From Megamerina dolium (Eukaryota; Arthropoda; Insecta; Diptera; Megamerinidae), in NCBI GenBank assembly GCA_963854835.1, contig OY978525.1:4979501-5043500 (forward strand): a stretch of DNA of 64,000 nucleotides, given 5' to 3'. Shown piece by piece: positions 62,341-64,000 of this stretch (position 1 is its first letter; each line of letters starts with the position of its first letter). The notes under the pieces were generated by a model. It did no database searches. It was not told the origin of the DNA and worked only from the letters and a program-made list of their open reading frames with translations. The position numbers were made by a program, and so were the translations under genes.

Positions 62341-63572
62341 TATACCCTGCATATGTAGATTTGTATATAAAAAGTTTACTCGAATATCCAACTTTTATTT
62401 CCACTTTTCGAGAAACAATTTTTGCATATACTACTAATTTACACCCGAAATATGGTTGACTTTGACGAAGTAAAAGGATTTTAAGATAATTCCGAGGCTT
62501 AGTATGGGAGCTATATAAAAAGTGGGTGTGGCTTACCACTTTCTAGTAAATCCAATTAATTTTTCAATGTTAATCCACACCTTAAATTTGGTGTCCTACG
62601 TTGAATAGTTTCTAAGTTATGGTGGTTAACATTTTTGTTTAATTTCCTCAACTTTGTATGGGAGCCCCAATAAGAAGTGGGCGTGGTACGCTGATTTTTC
62701 GCCAGATTATTTCCGACTACGATATTAATTTAAGTGTCAATTATGGTTATTCTAGACAGAAGATTGCCGAAGTTACAGCTGTTTCAATTTAAAATTTGTA
62801 TGGGGGCTACGATAAACACTGGGTGTGGTGCGCCCATTTTCTGTGAGCCTAGTTGCTCGTACAATACTAATCCACACCTTAAATCTCGTTATTCTACGCT
62901 GAATAGTTTGCAAGTTATAACCGGTAACATTTTTTTTAATTTCCGCAACTTTGTATGGGAGACCCAAAAAGGAGTGGGTGTGGCACATTGATTTTCTGCC
63001 ATATTATTTCCGACTACGATATTAATCTAAGTGTCAATTATGGTTATTCTAGACAGAAGATTGTAGAAGTTACAGCAGTTTCAATTTAAAAGAAGTACAG
63101 ACACTTTGTATGGGAGCTACGCTAGCAAGTAGGCGTGGCTCACCCACTTTTGGCGAGGTTATATAGTAGTATAATATAACTCTATGTGCAAAATATTGTT
63201 GTCCCAAGTGGTATATTATGTGAGTTATAGCAAGTTAAAGATTTTGAAAATTTCGGGGTTAGTCGCTTTGAATGCTTGGTGTGGGCGTGGTTATTGACCG
63301 ATCATGCCCAATATCAATCCCCTCCGTACCCTTGGATCATAGATTACTCATGCCAAATTTCATCGAAATAGCTCAATATTTACTCAAGTTATCGTGCGAA
63401 CCAGCCAGGTAACAGACAGACGGACGGACGGACGGACATCGTTAAATCGAAAATTTAATCGACGCTGATCACGAATATATATCCATGTCTATATCTCCGG
63501 AGATTCCTTCAAGTGGACACAAACATCTGACCGAAATGAATATACCATGCATATTGCATTATGCAGGGTATA
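62341..63572 (-). mobile_element. 1.23-kb non-autonomous element with 12-bp TIRs, (GTCY)n and ~150-bp internal repeats
   Basis: Left end TATACCCTGCAT (62341-62352) and right end ATGCAGGGTATA (63561-63572) are perfect inverted repeats. Internally TATGGGAG/TATGGGGG cores recur at about 62512, 62655, 62797, 62952 and 63117, each followed by GTGGGYGTGGY, and a two-monomer unit repeats at about 299 bp (TTCCGACTACGATATTAAT at 62711 and 63010). Near the right end are CGTGCGAACCAGCCAGGTAA and a (GGAC/AGAC) run at 63414-63437, the complement of (GTCY)n. Such a run is known from dipteran mini-me/DINE-like elements. No protein is encoded. Superfamily undetermined. Confidence 0.75.
63414..63437. repeat. 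(GGAC/AGAC)n run
   Basis: CAGACAGACGGACGGACGGA-CGGAC: tetranucleotide run inside the 1.23-kb element. Confidence 0.9.
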
Positions 63573-63711
63573 AAAAATATTTGTACACCAGCCCAATTGT
63601 TATGCTGCTTAAATCTAAACTATTTTGGATCTGACCAGTTTTTGCCTGCAGGCCTGGAAAGTAACCTTAACATTACGGAGCAACTAAAAAAAAAATTAAT
63701 ATGTATGTAAG

Positions 63712-63880
63712 AGTTTTAAGTGCCTATGGCCTCTTTGGCGGAGCTCCTCTCCCAGTATTGTTTTGCGTGTCAAATTTTGGACAGTATTAGAAGGGGCCTA
63801 CTTATTTCAGCCGGTACCGAACGGCAGAACCCTTGAATCACTTTTTCTGAGTTTTGTCGCAGAATTCTTTTAGTTGCTTT
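63712..63880 (-). mobile_element. tRNA-derived SINE, copy G (3' half)
   Basis: On plus: AAGTGCCTATGGCCTCTTTG, CCCAGTATTGTTTTGCGTGT, TATTAGAAGGGGCCTACTTA, GCCGGTACCGAACGGC, CACTTTTTCTGAG and TTTTGTCGCAGAATTC. It breaks off near 63880, where LINE-like sequence begins. The tRNA-like half is missing. Confidence 0.85.
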
Positions 63881-63884
63881 TTTA

Positions 63885-64000
63885 TGAAGAAGAAGATACG
63901 GCAGACTACTTCCTTTGCGTTTGTCCCGTTTGGCTCAAATCAGGCTTGAGAGCTTAGCTAGTCATCTTCGAAGGGATCTTGGGACCTTGTCAAAAAACAT
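63885..64000 (+). pseudogene. LINE C-terminal scrap, runs off the window
   Basis: Reads EEEDTADYFLCVCPVWLKSG in one frame, then a stop; a shifted frame gives SHLRRDLGTLS. This matches the E.ET..H.LC.CP.....R...LG C-terminal finger block of I/jockey-group LINEs. Frameshifted and cut by the window edge. Confidence 0.65.

Overview
This is eukaryotic nuclear DNA. It is very AT-rich, dense in microsatellites (CA/GT, GA, TTG/CAA, AAT, GACA and a 133-bp TA tract) and full of decayed transposable elements. No bacterial-type gene packing is seen. The repeat style fits a higher fly (cyclorrhaphan Diptera): a short tRNA-derived SINE, LINEs with RNase H, and (GTCY)n-bearing elements whose internal repeats carry a TATGGGAGNTA / GGCGTG core. 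A tephritid-like fruit fly is my best guess, but that is inference; no host gene is available to confirm it. I found no host coding exon, rRNA or functional tRNA that I can support. The window is best read as a long intron or intergenic stretch.

Layout. 0.2-1.0 kb: a SINE copy and part of a ~290-bp 'GGCTCCC' repeat. 2.0-3.5 kb: a ~375-bp tandem array. 5.0-5.9 kb: first of six arrays of a ~150-bp monomer. 6.73-8.83 kb: a 2.1-kb element bounded by ~62-bp inverted repeats, enclosing a decayed LINE with reverse transcriptase, RNase H and a 3' tail. 10.3-11.4 and 14.4-15.6 kb: ~150-bp arrays. 20.3-21.0 kb: a ~172-bp array. 21.6-22.9 kb: ~150-bp array. 24.2-25.8 kb: a degenerate repeat, a SINE and a ~150-bp array. 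27.5-29.3 kb: antisense 'GGCTCCC' array split by a SINE with an 11-bp target duplication. 30.9-32.8 kb: an old degenerate array. 32.9 kb: SINE. 38.0 kb: LINE C-terminal remnant. 39.1-39.9 kb: a recent 354-bp tandem duplication. 41.0-41.6 and 42.5-42.9 kb: two different LINE C-terminal remnants on the minus strand, with a SINE between them. 45.7-46.2 kb: ~150-bp array. 47.6-49.5 kb: LINE scrap, GCAACAT-bearing repeats and the TA tract. 51.2 kb: orphan LINE 3' tail. 55.2-56.0 and 59.2-59.5 kb: 'GGCTCCC' repeat. 57.5-58.8 kb: short tandem duplications and a SINE with an alternative tail. 62.3-63.6 kb: a complete-looking 1.23-kb element with 12-bp perfect terminal inverted repeats and (GTCY)n. 63.7-64.0 kb: a SINE half joined to a LINE C-terminal scrap.

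How the parts relate. The SINEs cannot move alone and would have needed a LINE enzyme. At least three LINE types are represented, all broken. The six ~150-bp arrays look like internal repeats of the class of element seen whole at 62.3-63.6 kb: three arrays keep that element's 'CGCACGATAAC' segment beside them. Nothing here looks like a working gene system. The value of the window is in its repeat families and their nesting order.
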